Assembly: GCA_935421135.1 (NCBI GenBank)
Contig: OW285187.1
Span: forward strand, 8,122,001-8,186,000
Reading direction: 5' to 3'
Origin: Bugulina stolonifera
Lineage: Eukaryota; Bryozoa; Gymnolaemata; Cheilostomatida; Bugulidae
Length of the DNA stretch: 64,000 nucleotides
Within the stretch, counting starts at the first letter, position 1. Each line of letters begins with the position of its first letter. The position numbers were made by a program, and so were the translations under genes. The notes under the pieces are model-generated. The model was not told where the DNA came from, ran no database searches, and saw nothing but the letters and a program-made list of their open reading frames with translations. Below, one piece after another: positions 1 through 20,845 of the stretch.

Positions 1-2604
1 GATCAAGTGTAGATAGAAGATTTGAAAATAGAGATTCATGCTCCAAGATGGTGTGGAAAAGAGATATTCTTCGAGTCTGCCTAATCTTGTTCAATGAAAC
101 AAGATTTAGCTGTTTTTTACTGTCAGAGATCGAACAATCTCTGCCTTTAAGGTTTTTAATAAATCGTACAGCCTTGCTTTGGACTGCCTCAATTCTATGT
201 ATTAGACCCTGCGATGCAGGATCCCACACAGGACAGGCATATTCCAGCAATGGCTTGCATAACGTGTTGTAAGCAAGAAGTTTGATGGATTCAGGAGCAT
301 CATATAGAGTGTATTTTATAAGTCCTAAAATTTTTAGTGCTTTCCCAATAATATAATCAACATGAATGTGCCATTTCATATCACTTGCCAGGTATATCCC
401 TAGATATTTTATAGAATTACACTGCTTTAAAAGCCTCCCATTTAAGAAATAGTCACGCTGTAATGAGTTGCCACTGTTACTAAAAATTATAACATTACTT
501 TTCAACACATTAAAATTCATTCCGTTTTTGATACTCCAGTTATGTAGCATATTTAGGTCATGTTGCAGTTTGGCACAATCACCATCATTGATGACCCCAG
601 AGTACAGAAGAGTGTCATCTGCAAACAGTCTGATATTGCTGTACTTTATGCATTCTACAATGTCATTAATGAACAGTGAAAATAATGCTGGACCCAACAC
701 ACTGCCCTGAGGTACTCCTGAAGTAACAGCAGCTGTGCTAGATTTGAATCCATTTATGAGTACTTGTTGATTGCGATCTAGGAGAAAAGACGAGATCCAC
801 CTTATTATTGCGGGATTAATGTTATATTTGATCATTTTTTGGATTAATATATGATGTGGTACAACATCGAAAGCCTTGGAGAAATCCAGTACTATAGCAT
901 GTGTCGGTATACCTTTGTCCAAGTTAAGTAAAATATCATGTGTAACACAGGCTAGCTGCGTTGTGCAAGACATATGTTTACGAAAGCCATGTTGATATAT
1001 AGAAAGTAGGTTGTTCAAACTTTCCTGCATGTTATGAAGTATGATGTGCTCCATCATTTTGCAACAAATAGATGTTAGTGAAATTGGGCGGTAGTTGGAT
1101 GGTTTTGTGCGATCACCTTGTTTAAAAATTGGCGTGACATATGCCAATTTCCATTCTGTAGGTAATTTACCTGTCTTTAAAGAGTAGTTGTAGATGCATG
1201 TCAATAAAGGTGCAATTGATTCAGGAGCTATGCATAATTTCTGTTTATTTAACCCATCTGGCCCAGGGGCTTTTCCATTCCTAAGTGATTTGATCAGGTT
1301 TAATACACCTTCTTCATTGATATGAATATCAATGTCATTGACACTAGGCAGTTTAGGTGGGCTACAAGCACGTGTAAAAACACTCTGAAAGGAGGTATTT
1401 AAGATATTAGTTATGTCACTCATACTGGTAGAAATTTTTCCGTCACTGTTTGTCAAGGATAGTATAGCATTGTTGTTACCCTTAATTTCTTTTACGTATC
1501 TAAAAAATGGTTTAGAGTCTCCCTGGCTCAAAGGATCAAATAATTTGCTTATCATAAAATCTTTCTTAAGTTTTTTAAACATTTTTTTGTTTGATCGTCT
1601 CAAAGCTTTATATTTATTGAGTACATCTGTGTCTCCTGATTTTTTGTATTTGCTGTAGAGCTTTCGCTGTTTATCACAAGCTTTTTTAGCTTTTAAGTTG
1701 AACCAAGCAGGCTGAGATGGTTTTCTCGGTGAATATTGCTTGCATGGTACAAATTTAAGTATAGCATTGTCCAATCCCCTTCGAAAGGCAGTCCAAATGT
1801 TATTAATATCTTTATTTTGGTGTACCAGATCTTTTACTACTGACAATAAATCAAGCATTGAATTACTAAAACCTTCCCTGTTTGCTTTGTGGTATAACAA
1901 TATATTACTTTGATTAGGGGTTCTCTGTATTATATTATGACTATAATTTATCAAGCATTCAATCATGTAATGGTCACTCAAACCAGGCTGAATGACGGAA
2001 AGTTGACATATTTTGTTCTGCATATTAGTGCAAAGTAAATCCAGTGTGTTACCTGCTACATGTGTAGATTCATGAATTAACTGGTCAAGATCTAATTCAG
2101 TCAATAAATTCCGAATAAGATGGTTTCCAGCCAGGTATTAGAGAGGGCAGTGTTTTCCCAGTTTATACCAGGCATATTGAAATCACCTGTCAAAATTATT
2201 TGATACTTAGGGTAAAGCTTCTTAATATCAAGCATGTACGTTATTAGTGATGTAATGTCTTGTTTTGAAGGTGGTTTGTAGTAACAAACTATAATAAAAG
2301 GTGGGTCATTTGTATTTAAGTTAACATTGATGGCAATTATTTCTGCATTAGATGATAGGTCTATGAGACTATGCGATATATGAGAGTCAATAGCAATTAG
2401 CACACCTCCACCATGTTCATTTCTATCCTTTCGGTGTATTGTCTTATGCTGTGGTGAGAAAATTTGAGTGTTATTGAAAAGTGGGTTCAAATGAGTTTCA
2501 GTAATACAAATGATATTGTAGTTAATGGCTAAAGCTTGTAACTCTACTACTTTTTCTTTAATAGACCTAGCATTGAAACTGAGTAAATTTAAATTACTTA
2601 GCAT
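1..2604 (-). pseudogene. LINE ORF2: endonuclease plus reverse transcriptase (one frameshift, C-terminus off window)
   Basis: The reading begins at 2604 with MLSNLNLLSFNARS, typical of the LINE endonuclease start, and shows the catalytic motif GDFNMPGINW near 2150-2190. A one-base deletion near 2128 shifts the frame; from there the frame stays open to position 1, about 700 codons. The reverse transcriptase palm is clear: SKAFDVVPH (near 870), GVPQGSVLGP (691-716 region) and the catalytic FADD (614-625). It continues into the CR1-like C-terminal block (LLEYACPVWDP, VQSKAVRFI). The ORF2 ATG overlaps the ORF1 stop as ATGCTAA, fitting coupled reinitiation. The enzyme would nick the target and copy the RNA into it. 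Confidence 0.9.
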
Positions 2605-3460
2605 TGATTCACCTTGATTATTTGGTTCTTGTAAATTTTGTACTGAGATTCTGGATTGTCTATTCTTTTCTGTTTCAACTCCTGTCTCAGTTGAAAATCC
2701 TTATTTTGTTCGTCCTTCGTCAGGTCAAGACGAGCAAAGATACCTAATATTTTTTGAGAGTTTATTCTTTTTAGAATTTCCCACTTGTCTGATTCAGAGG
2801 GAAGAGAAAGTCTGATGGGTCTTGGTTTGTCCTCTTTTTTGGCTCCAAGTCTAACAGTGTTAGACCCGGATGCCTCAAAGTTGAAACCACAGTCACGCAG
2901 TACATTGTTTACAGTAGTGATAGTTTGGTCAATTGTAGTAGTATTTTTGTTTTCCTGAATGCCAAACAAAATTACATTTTTAGCTCTCTGATCAGTAGTC
3001 AAGTCATTTCTGAGGTGTTTAATTTGTTTTTCTTGGTCTTTTAGATGTTTTTCTTGTTCTTTTATATGTTTACTAATAGTGTTGTTAGTCTCAGTCAGTT
3101 TGGAAACAACCTCTGCAAAGGTCTTGGCAGATGTAGATTCATGAATATCCACATGTTTTGAATCTTAGATTCCAGTGCTCTGACTCTAGAGTCAAAGGAA
3201 CTGAACATGCGGTCACATTTTTCACAATACCAGTGAATCCCTTTCTTATTAATTGTGTCAGAGTCACTAGAGTCAAGATCAACACATTTTAAGTGGAACC
3301 AGCAAAGGCATATTTCACACTCAATAGCAGCATCATGATCGTTGGTAGATTTTGTGTACTTTTCGCACTTGGCTTTGTCAGTGCTTTTCTTAGCACTGCT
3401 AATTGCAGGATCGCTAAAACTCTCAGCTCTGACTTTTTTGTGAAGTGTTTTTGGGGGCAT
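2598..3460 (-). pseudogene. LINE ORF1: PHD-like zinc finger, coiled coil, nucleic-acid-binding domain (one frameshift)
   Basis: The first part (3460-3095) starts MPPKTLHKK and has a PHD-like Cys/His pattern (C32, the ECEICLCWFHLKC block, then WYCEKC). The second part (3152-2598) holds a Lys/Glu/Gln-rich coiled coil (EQEKHLKDQEKQIKHLR) followed by an RRM-like region typical of LINE ORF1 chaperones (NVILFGIQE). The two parts are in different frames; a one-base deletion near 3150, around the Met codon after KIQN, would join them. The expected second zinc ligand at residue 35 is Tyr instead of Cys, a one-base change. The stop overlaps the ORF2 start. In this family the protein coats the RNA; the role here is inferred. 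Confidence 0.85.
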
Positions 3461-3478
3461 GTCTGTAATTATATTTAA

Positions 3479-6380
3479 TATTATTATAAATTAGTAAGGA
3501 AATATAAATTTAAAATTAAATAATAATTATTAGGAAAAATTAATGGGCAGTTACCGAAGGATGAAATATAGTACGTAGAGAGAAAAGGATAAATTTGAAT
3601 AGCTTACAGGGTAAAGTTATAATAACAGTATTAATATATGAGGTGATTATGTGATAATAATATATTAATATTAGTTTCATCTAGAAATCACACAGTGTAT
3701 TCGTTCACAGTACTGTGTTCACTAGGAGGGCGTCTATGTCTATGTCTATGTCAAAATAGATCTGTGACTTCGGAGTAAAAGCAATTTTATGTTTTATAGA
3801 TTTCCCCGTAGAGTTACTTACTAACTCTATGGATTTCCCCACATGCTCCAAAACTTAACTAAATATCCTTAACTGATGGCCATGCCACTCAATGTGAGTA
3901 GTAGCCTGGGCCCCGTTAAATTACAGCTAGGTGAGACATTTGTTATGTCAAGGTATATTCAGTAAAATTACAAGACCTCATTGTGATATTTTTCTTGAGG
4001 ACGGCGATTGAGATTACTGCCCCCTTCTATTAATAGTTATCAGTCTAGACTGTAAGTGAAATTAGAGCTCTATGAGAAATATATATTTTCAAACTTTTTT
4101 TGTGGACGACGATAATGATGTGCTTGTATAAGCACTAAGCAATAGCACCTCATAGCTCTTTTCACCATCATTATGGCTAGAATATTTAATAAATAGTACT
4201 CTGCCACGCAGTGTAACTCATACTCATCATACAAAAATTGGTGTTTGACCATAATAGTGGCAAAATTGCAATGGCATAAATAAAATCAACTATACTTTAC
4301 TATTACTAACTATACTATTACTATACTCTATTACTATAACTACTAACTATACTATTTCTTATTCTATTAATTTTAGTTTAATTTAATTATTACTTACTAG
4401 AAGTAGGGATTATTTTAGAGCAAAACATGAAATGAATAATATAATGAATGATTGTGGGAATCATTATAACAATTATTAATTATCTTTTGAATAATTATAA
4501 TATTCAGATTAATTAATTATTAACATTGATTATCTTATGCCTATTATTATCTCAATTATTGAATTATTTTATATGATAACAATAATAATGATATTATAAT
4601 AGTAATAATAATAATACAATTATTATAATATAACAACAATGATAATATAAAATAATTAGGCTAAATATATTAAATTATTTGTTTATTGTTTTATTGTTGT
4701 ATATTATCATATATTCATATTACTGTTTTACTTATATCAATATTTTATTGAGCCTAGGCCCTAATTGTTTTTTCTTCTTGATTGAGTCATTAGTTTAGGG
4801 AAGACATTGGTTTATTTAGACATAAAAGATCTTTGCATCACTGAATCTATGCTAGACTCTACTAGGCTATGCGAAATGGTTAATTGACGATCAATCAACT
4901 TAATCTGGTATACGTGGATATAGTTGCCATACTAGACCGCCTAGGGGGCAGAAAAGGTATGCCTCATATGGGACAGAGTGGTGCATGGTTTGGCCAGTGT
5001 TTGATGGGTATGGACCAGGGGGTTTGGCAGTGCAGGTTGTTATGACATGCCATTTGAAGAAATTAAGAATATTTTGTCATGTATCATAGGATTAGCATGA
5101 GTAGAGCATCAACATAGTAGCCTATTGTTGTTCATTTTCATAAATAGAAACATGCTGTACAAGCCTATATAATTGGATAGTTGGTTAATAGGCCTGTTTT
5201 GTTTCAAGATTAACTGCAAGCTTGAACAATATCTGGTATTAAATTATTTTAAGCCTAGGGCTCTATTAGAATAACCTTATTCATAATAAAAACTCTGCAC
5301 AGTTGTAAGTAACGAATAGAATACAATATTGTATAATAATGCATTTAGCTGTCAGGCGTGACCCGTTTATATCGGCCATGCCTGCCAGTTAAATTCATTA
5401 TTATATTGTTGATTGCCTTTTTTTACTTACAATGGTATGTAGTTTTCATGATCAGGCCCTTTATGTTTGGTTTAACATTTGTTTCTCCTTTATCTGTCTT
5501 ACTGTAGTAATAGTTCCATCAGACTGACTGGTCCAGAAAGTAGAATTGTCTGACCAGACCTCCACCACAAAGCTTTCCAACTCATCAGCTAACTAACCAT
5601 CCTCAATTCCTTGTTCTATTCTTTTAACCGGTTGCACAGCTACTATGCCGGAATAATTGTCTGCTCTTCTGGGTAGCCTTTTTATCCAGCTACTGCTCCC
5701 GCATCTGTCTCAAATATTGTATGATATTTGCCAAAATAGTGCAACAGTGCATAATTTAGCAGGATAAAACCTGGCGTGAATAGCCCAAGACCTGGCTAGG
5801 CTAGTAAAGACTAATTAATCTCACTTAAGCCTACTTGTTTTTCTATGTAAGTAAAGTGGGATAGATAACACAACTGGGGAGGTTAAATAGATGAATATGC
5901 TATATGATTGTAGGTGCAACTGGACTTGACTAGCAGATACAAACTGGTATCGAGTAAGTAACAATAATATGAATACTTTATCAAACTGATCTGCCGCAAC
6001 CTCTCCATGTATTATTACGTTAATGTATAGAATTCAATATTCACAACTCTAAGATGCAGTTCTCTGCTCGCATCTGCATTATCTCAACTATAGAATTTTA
6101 ATTTGCAGAGAACAAAATGGTTTGGTTTGTTCAATATCAGAATTCCTTTTGCAACAATCGGGGTAAATTAGTGTAATAGTGAATTGATTCACCTAAGTGT
6201 TATACAGTTTTATCGCAAAGGAATAACAAGTGTGTGATCTCATAACATAGGCTACAGTGGTGTGTATATTTGCAAATATACATGTAGGTCTGCCTGCTTT
6301 GTTTTGTGTAAATAAACATTGCTCAATATTACACAACTGGAAATTGAATTTGTATATACATGTATATGCTAATTTTACAG
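3479..6380. other. Intergenic and possible 5' UTR intron, no gene recognised
   Basis: Very AT-rich sequence without a supported gene. 4289-4360 is low-complexity CTATACTATTA-like repetition, and 4440-4720 is dominated by ATAAT runs. The stretch ends in a good 3' splice site (TTTTACAG, 6373-6380) seven bases before the SRRD start codon, so part of it is probably an intron of that gene's 5' UTR. Confidence 0.5.
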
Positions 6381-6387
6381 CGTCAGC

Positions 6388-7191
6388 ATGGAGGAAGATG
6401 GCTTTGTGTTAGTGAAACGAAAAAGGAACCGAGGCAGTAGAACTCTAAATCTTTCAGATAAACATTTGTGTAAAGTTCCAGAAAAGGCATATGAGAAATA
6501 TGTGCCAGAAGCTTCAGACCCAAATGTTACTGCCACGGAAATAACCAGCATATGTCAAAAAATATTGGCATATAAAGTTGAAATACGTTCAGATCCGTTT
6601 TGGAAAGTATTTGCTGAAGCTGTAACAGAGATTAACGTTTCTGAGGAGATTCATGAGATCGTATGCTATGGTCTAGGTAGTTTATGGACAGGTTACAGTG
6701 TGTACGCAAGTAGATATCAGCTGGCATTGCTACTAGCTATTACGGACATTCTCTCTATTCCTGTTAAAGCATTTGACCCAGTATTTTGTAAGTCGGACAT
6801 TGAATTGCTTAATTCTTTCAACATCTCAATATTACCAGAGAACGACAGCGGCAAGTATTCTGCTGGAAAGAGGACATTGTTCTTCATGCCTCGATGCCCA
6901 TTTGAGCTGTTCAATAACCTTTTATGGAGAAACTGGGACAATTTGTCTTGTATAGTGATATTAGGTAACGACTTAACTAACCTAGATACTCAACTACCTG
7001 CATCAGAACTTCACAGGAAATATCAGTTCATAGTGGATGCAATGCCTCAAATGCACAGGTTTAAACTTTCAACAAAAGGCAGCTCATTGGATAATGTCAT
7101 GAATGATTCTGCCATCCAAACTTTTGTTTCGTTTACTAAAAGCACTCTTTCTCAAAAAGATTTAGAGCAATCCGAACCTGTGGGCTTGTGA
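6388..7191 (+). CDS. SRRD: SRR1-like protein (SRRD homolog)
   Basis: The single-exon reading frame encodes 267 residues. The SRR1 domain is recognisable throughout: CYGLGSL at residues 93-99, the YQLALLLAI helix at 110-118, FDPVF at 129-133, FFMPRCP at 165-171 followed by FELFNNLLWRNW, and ILGND at 191-195. The basic start (FVLVKRKRNRG) also resembles animal SRRD. Plant SRR1 was found through circadian and phytochrome signalling; animal SRRD is linked to heme regulation and proliferation, so a precise job here is not established. The protein is shorter than human SRRD (about 340 residues), mainly at the N-terminus. The start is chosen because a splice acceptor lies just upstream and the basic N-terminal motif follows directly. 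Confidence 0.93.
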   Translation: MEEDGFVLVKRKRNRGSRTLNLSDKHLCKVPEKAYEKYVPEASDPNVTATEITSICQKILAYKVEIRSDPFWKVFAEAVTEINVSEEIHEIVCYGLGSLWTGYSVYASRYQLALLLAITDILSIPVKAFDPVFCKSDIELLNSFNISILPENDSGKYSAGKRTLFFMPRCPFELFNNLLWRNWDNLSCIVILGNDLTNLDTQLPASELHRKYQFIVDAMPQMHRFKLSTKGSSLDNVMNDSAIQTFVSFTKSTLSQKDLEQSEPVGL

Positions 7192-10100
7192 ATTTAACAA
7201 AACTGCCAAATACAATAATTATGTATTAATTAAAACCTACACCTGTCTTTTCTTTTATGTTTATAATGGTTGTGTGATTCAGTGCTAAGAAGTAGAGGCC
7301 ATGGCTTCAGAAAACAGCCCCCTGTGAAAAAATTAAAATTCACACAACTATTATTGGTACATCATCATATATTTATTGTATCAGTATTAAATACTAGTAT
7401 TTTATCAACAATAAAAATGGAAATTATTGTACAGCAGGTTTGCAACTGGTGTGTAGTATACAATTTCCTGTAATGAGGCGACCACTTCTATTATTCAGTT
7501 CTACTAATACTAGTAATAATTTTAGCAAATAATCTAAGTGAGGACATTTGTACATGCATTCTCCTGGTGCACCATTGCACTCAATTAGGAGTTGCAATCC
7601 CCTTTAAAGTTGCCGGAAGTTGCAAAGAAGGCGATCGTCTCCCCTGTGAAGTGTATCCGCTGCAAAACAAAATCTGGCAAAGTTCACCACGTGCACGCTG
7701 GGGGATGTTTAGCGCCATATACGCACTGACATGTGATGGCGAAATTTTCTTATTGCTTTTTACCCCACTAAAATATGTTGTGTAGGCATGTTCGTTTTAA
7801 GCTTTTTTTACAGAATTAACTTTTTCATAGTTAGAATATTATGAAGTGTGGACTATTTGTAGTTTCATGCACCACAAATAAAATTTTAGCTCAGCATACA
7901 TATTTTCGCCCCATCGTCTACAGGGAGGGAAATTAATAAATAGAATAGCAAAAGCGCCATTATCGTCAAGACCAGCTGGGGAAATTTGCTCTCAAAAATA
8001 AATAAAAGCCTGTATATTGTAAGACAGCAATGGTTTTAAGATGATATCTTTCCATGCTTCAATTCTAATTGCTACGAGGTACGGTATTTGCTCAATTATT
8101 TTGCATGTCTTCTTGTATTATTCTTGAATATCAGGCTTCTTATGTTTGTTTTGGTTTTGTTTTGCCGTGGTCAAGACTGTAGTTCCAGTTTGCGCTTCAC
8201 TAAATATTCAGATTTACCTATTTATTTTTGCTTCCGATATTTTGATTATGATGACTATTATAGTTGTAGTGAAATTTACAATTTTAACTGACTCTCATGT
8301 TCGCACAATAATAATTGGCAAATTTCATACCCAATCTAGTGCAAATGTGATCTATTCTATGATTCTAATCTATGACTACTAACTATTCACTAATTCAGAT
8401 TTTCTATAAGTAGTAAAGTATTGTTTGTGTAAGTCATAAGAATAAACCAACATAAAATAAAAATAGCTATTTTTTATAATTGATGCATCTTCATTACTAT
8501 TATTACAAATACAATGTGAATGTGAAATGTATGATTATCAATAATTATAATAATATAATGTAATCATAATCTAATGAATGCGCATGTAGATAGGGCTTAC
8601 CTCCTATAGTATAGTTAAAATTAAAATATAGCATGAAAAATCAAAATAAAATGTAAATACTACTCTACTATAACTATAACTGTTGCATTATGATAAGTGA
8701 TGATGATTCATAATAATTATATAATAGTAATTACAATTATATTGTATTCTTTGTTTGAAATTATTGTTATTACAATGAATTTATTTGTTGTCTAATAGTT
8801 TATATAGCCTATTAATATTATTTTGATATGTGCATCAAGTATTTAATATTAATAATTCATAATAACTCTTAAGTATTATAAATTATATTAATTATTGTTA
8901 TTGTGAAATGAAATATATATTCATACATGTGTATATTAATATTGTTAAAATGTGAATTTATATTAATATTGAAATCAATTCATGTTCGTTAGATCATGGT
9001 AAAATTAGTTATATAGGCTAATAATAATTATTAGTTACTTATTGCATCTTGTGTTTACAATCATCTATGTCTATCACTATGTTGATATTAGGTTAGAACT
9101 TAAACAACGCTGTCATGTCAATATGAAGTTAGTAGGCCCTGCTGAATACTGTTCGTTGAACGCACGTAACCAGCTAATATCTACAAAAATCTATTGTCGA
9201 AAAGTTGATAGCAAGGCCAATCATCAAATACCTGATTTTCATGGGGATAAAACCATTTTATTATTGGCTGTACTCGATGTTCGAAATGGAAAAGTTGAGG
9301 TTGAACTCGAGACCTTATGGATGAGTGTCAATCACTCTACCACTACGCTATCAGGTCCACAGTAACTGCGTGAGGTAAACTAGCTATTAAAATGAGGGTA
9401 CACGCCTGTTGGTCGTATAACCACTAAAATTGAGGTGGGTACACACCGTATACTCCCGTATAACCACACTTCGAACACTGGCTGTACTATCAGTAGGCCT
9501 ACTGACTGTTCCCCTAAATGATAGTTATAGTGTGGTATTGTTGGCCTATAACTAGTAATATTAATGTACATGTATTGGGTGCATTTTAGTAATATTGTAC
9601 CCGTATTTTGATGATCTTGTTTACTATTTTCAAGGATCATTTTAAGCGCAAAAGTTTGTTAATCGGCTGTTTCTGAAACTGAAACCTACATAAGTGTCAC
9701 AAGTTTTAGAATTGGGCAGTAGTTTTCATTTATGGACCTGAGTTCAACTTTTATTGTGTATAAAGTTGTTTTAAAATGAGTGTAATTGCTAATTTGTAAT
9801 TGAATTCCAAAAATCAGCTCAACTATTAGCAAGTAGCCCCACACAATGGAATATAATTATAGAAAGTTGTCTCGTCTTTATAGTTTGATGGTTTTGTTAT
9901 TGCATCAGTTCCATCATACATGTATGTACTGTTTAAGGAAGGTTTGCATACATTTTGAATTTCTTTCACCTGTCAGTCTTTTGCTCACATTTAGAGTAGT
10001 CAAGTTAAACCACTACTGTCTCACCATTCAATTTTTGCAGAGAATACTGGTCATCTTATTTCATGAAGATTGATGTGCTGTTTGTCTTTGTAAACCTAGG

Positions 10101-10612
10101 GGCAGCCAAGATAAACTCATTTGAATATTGGCTATTATGACCTCCATTCAGCATTGAGACCTGTTAAGTTCCTATGGCTATGCCTGTTCTAAGTCTATAC
10201 TTGTAACTTATGTACATAGGTAAGCTACTAACATCAAATAGCCCAGTAATCTTATTGAGCCAACACTAACTGTCATTCTATAAATAACTCTTGTGCACAG
10301 TGATGAATAAGTAAGTTAGGGTCATGCCCACAAAAAACAATGTAATGCATTGCAAGTCCTATGGCTATCTCTGTAGCACAGTTTTATATTAACTGCTTGA
10401 GTGCTTCCAAAATTCCCAGCATAGGCTGATTGAAGGTGAAATCAGCCAATATTAAAATAGGGTTTTCTTGGCAGCTGTTAGGTTACCAAAGACAAACAAC
10501 ACATCAATCTTACTGAAAAAGGATGAACAAGATTATTTGAAAGTATTGAATGGTGCGACAGTAGTGGTTTAATGTTGTCCTCGTCTGTAAACTATGACCA
10601 ACTTTATTCTTA
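7192..10612. other. Intergenic / upstream of MEIOC, no gene recognised
   Basis: AT-rich, with a local GC-richer patch at 7600-7745 and short chance frames only. 8460-9020 is ATAAT/TATTA low-complexity sequence. A splice acceptor (TTATTCTTAG) ends at 10613, so MEIOC probably has a 5' UTR exon somewhere in this interval; I could not locate its donor. Confidence 0.4.
7410..7415 (+). promoter_or_regulatory. Possible poly(A) signal of the SRRD-like gene
   Basis: AATAAA lies 219 bases after the stop codon on the same strand. It is the first canonical hexamer downstream, but such hexamers are frequent in AT-rich DNA. Confidence 0.3.
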
Positions 10613-10649
10613 GAAAGACGCTTCAAGAACATTGTTGCCGAATTCAACA

Positions 10650-18646
<7,997 letters not shown>

Positions 18647-20476
18647 TTTCTATTTCATTTATTTGATTATATAGTGACTTGCTTGGGTCCAATATACTGT
18701 GATTATATGTTGTGACAGGTATCTAGGTTCACAGTCTAGATTAATACATTGTACTGGCTATGTCAATGTAAGTACATGTAGGTTAATTTATAGTTGAAAC
18801 TTTCAGCAAGTAGTTGCTAGACTATCCCTTTCACAGTTCTATAATATAAAATATGTATTATATGTATTATGTAACTATTGATAGTTCAGTATTATTGCAA
18901 TATATCGCCTTTATTTATATAATGTATTATATAGCAGAGTTACTCTATGTACTATTACTACTCTTATGGAATATTAGTTGTTATATTATTATTATTCGGC
19001 CATTAGATTTCAAGTTTAGATAGAGAAATGGAATGAGTGGCTAGCTGGGAGCCTGCTGGCAGGTATTGGTCAGTTTGTACCGGTGATGTGCATGTTTTCA
19101 GGGCTGTAAGCCATATAGAGTTTATTTTTCTAGGTTGTTGAATTTTCTTTTTTATGATACAAAGAAATGTTAGAAGTAGTCATGCTATATGTTGAAAACG
19201 GGTTTCTTGCTCAATGAAGAAAGTAGTAGGTTAGATTGGTGCCTGGCTGGCTTTGAACGTTGTGTACATATTTTATATCATTTGTATAAATTTTCAGGTA
19301 TTATTGTTGATTAAGCTGGTTTGTGTTTAGTTGATTTAGAATCTCTTCATTTTAATTTGTGCATGGATTTGTATTTTACCTTACGTCCTTTAGTTATTCT
19401 TAGTAATATATTATTATTATCATTATTACATTGTATTATTATTCTAATCATCATGTTTTATGGCTCTAGTTCTTGTTTAACTCTGTTACATGTTCACTTA
19501 GCTTAGAAGTTCCAGATGATCAGCAATGGTGTTGTGAAAACCATTTAGTGGTTTAATTAATCATTTCTCTATTGTGTAATACTATTTCCTTTAGTAAAGT
19601 AGTTGGAGATGGTAAATTTAATTCTTGTCTCCATATTAACTCTTATGAATTCTGTATTGATTTAGCAATATTGATAAACTACGCTTGTTATGATTACTTG
19701 CATATTTGATTTTTTAATTCTGCTTGCTGCCTGGCTACTAGTTGCTGTAGAATATCACAAATCAATCTGTACATCTATTTATATTACATATCATTTCCAT
19801 TGTGATGATAGTGACAAATCATTGTCCTAATTTAATATCACAATAATATTGTTATATTGCCTATGCCACATGATTTTAGCATTCACAATTTTTAGTTTGT
19901 GCTAAGCAGATTTTGAAGACTGGGTTTTGTGCTTAGAAATTACTATATATAATAGTATACTTCATGTAGTTTTAACACCCGATGTTTAGACACTGGCATG
20001 CAGTGAATGTCTTTGAGTAGGCAAGTTCATTCCGAACTGAGTTTGGAGTTGTTTGATCTCAGTCATGTCCTGAATGTGCAAATTATGAGTAACCTCTTGT
20101 GATATGTATGTAGTGTAATGTATTTCCAATATTGTATTATTTCCGTTCATTCCGATACTCAACCATTGTAATCTTTAGTCTATTAGTGCACTGATTTTCT
20201 ACTTAGTAATTGTCTAATTGATATAAACTATTATTTTGTTCACTATTTGTGCAGTAGCATGCCAGGAGCTAATAAAAACTATGTAGCACGTAAGCCAACT
20301 TTTCTATTGCATGTTAAGACACTGTATTGTAGATTCATATTCCATGTGGAATGAGTATTTAGGACCTACGTGTGATTATTACAACCAATATTGTTAGCAT
20401 TTCCTTCTGTTATTCTTAGCTTTGGTTGTTAGTTGTAGCACTATAAATTGGTAAAGGTACATGTAGCAACTAGCAG
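18647..20476. other. MEIOC 3' region, no further gene recognised
   Basis: AT-rich sequence that may hold the MEIOC 3' UTR; no convincing near AATAAA is seen, and the first candidates are near 20270 and 20514. No conserved coding segment recognised. Confidence 0.35.
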
Positions 20477-20845
20477 TCTTTAGATTATGATACAGGTTTT
20501 ATAATATTTCGTTACAATAAAACTAAATTATATTCCCATCTGTTTTGTTACTCCAAATCCTTTGTAAGACTAAACCGAGCATATCTTGTTAAACTTGGAG
20601 GAAACGGAGATTTAAAAGTGCTTTTGAAAACTGGTAGTATAGTCAAAGATGTCTTTGATATGGCCTCCCCTATAAGAAGTGGGGACTTAGCAGGGTATTT
20701 GTTAGCTAATGGTCTAAAGAGAAGTTGTTCTCTCCGCGTACTAGTTTCAAACATAAAGTGGGAGAAGACAACTTTAAATTACTTTCTCATTCAATGTGAT
20801 AGAATACTATGTAGAATGCTTCGGGCAAAGGGGTATTATATACAC
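20477..20845 (+). pseudogene. Unrecognised open frame interrupted by the 7.7-kb insertion
   Basis: From just after a TAG at 20474 a frame stays open for 123 codons up to the insertion point, which is unlikely by chance in DNA this AT-rich. It reads like a mixed globular protein (LVKLGGNGDLKVLLKTGSIV, MASPIRSGDLAGYLLANGLK), but I do not recognise a family. If the insertion and one target copy are removed, the frame continues four codons (HPFG) to a stop at 28542, or could splice at a GT at 28541. The start lies behind a possible splice acceptor (CAACTAG). It could be an exon of an unknown gene or part of another transposon. Confidence 0.35.

Larger units (their letters stand above)
1..3478 (-). 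mobile_element. LINE (non-LTR retrotransposon), nearly full length, 3' end outside the window
   Basis: The minus strand carries, in order, an ORF1 with a PHD-like zinc finger, coiled coil and nucleic-acid-binding region, then an ORF2 with apurinic endonuclease and reverse transcriptase. This is the layout of CR1/Jockey-type LINEs. The 5' end lies near 3478, where AT-rich unique sequence begins. The 3' end is cut by the window edge: a second copy at 50741-51348 shows that roughly 230 bp of ORF2 tail and 3' UTR are missing here. ORF1 and ORF2 each carry one single-base deletion and are otherwise open, so this is a young copy, or an intact one if the deletions are base-calling errors. Confidence 0.92.

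Noticed and set aside
9042..9365. 107-codon frame on the plus strand
   Set aside because: No recognisable family, no splice context, and it begins in AT-rich low-complexity sequence.
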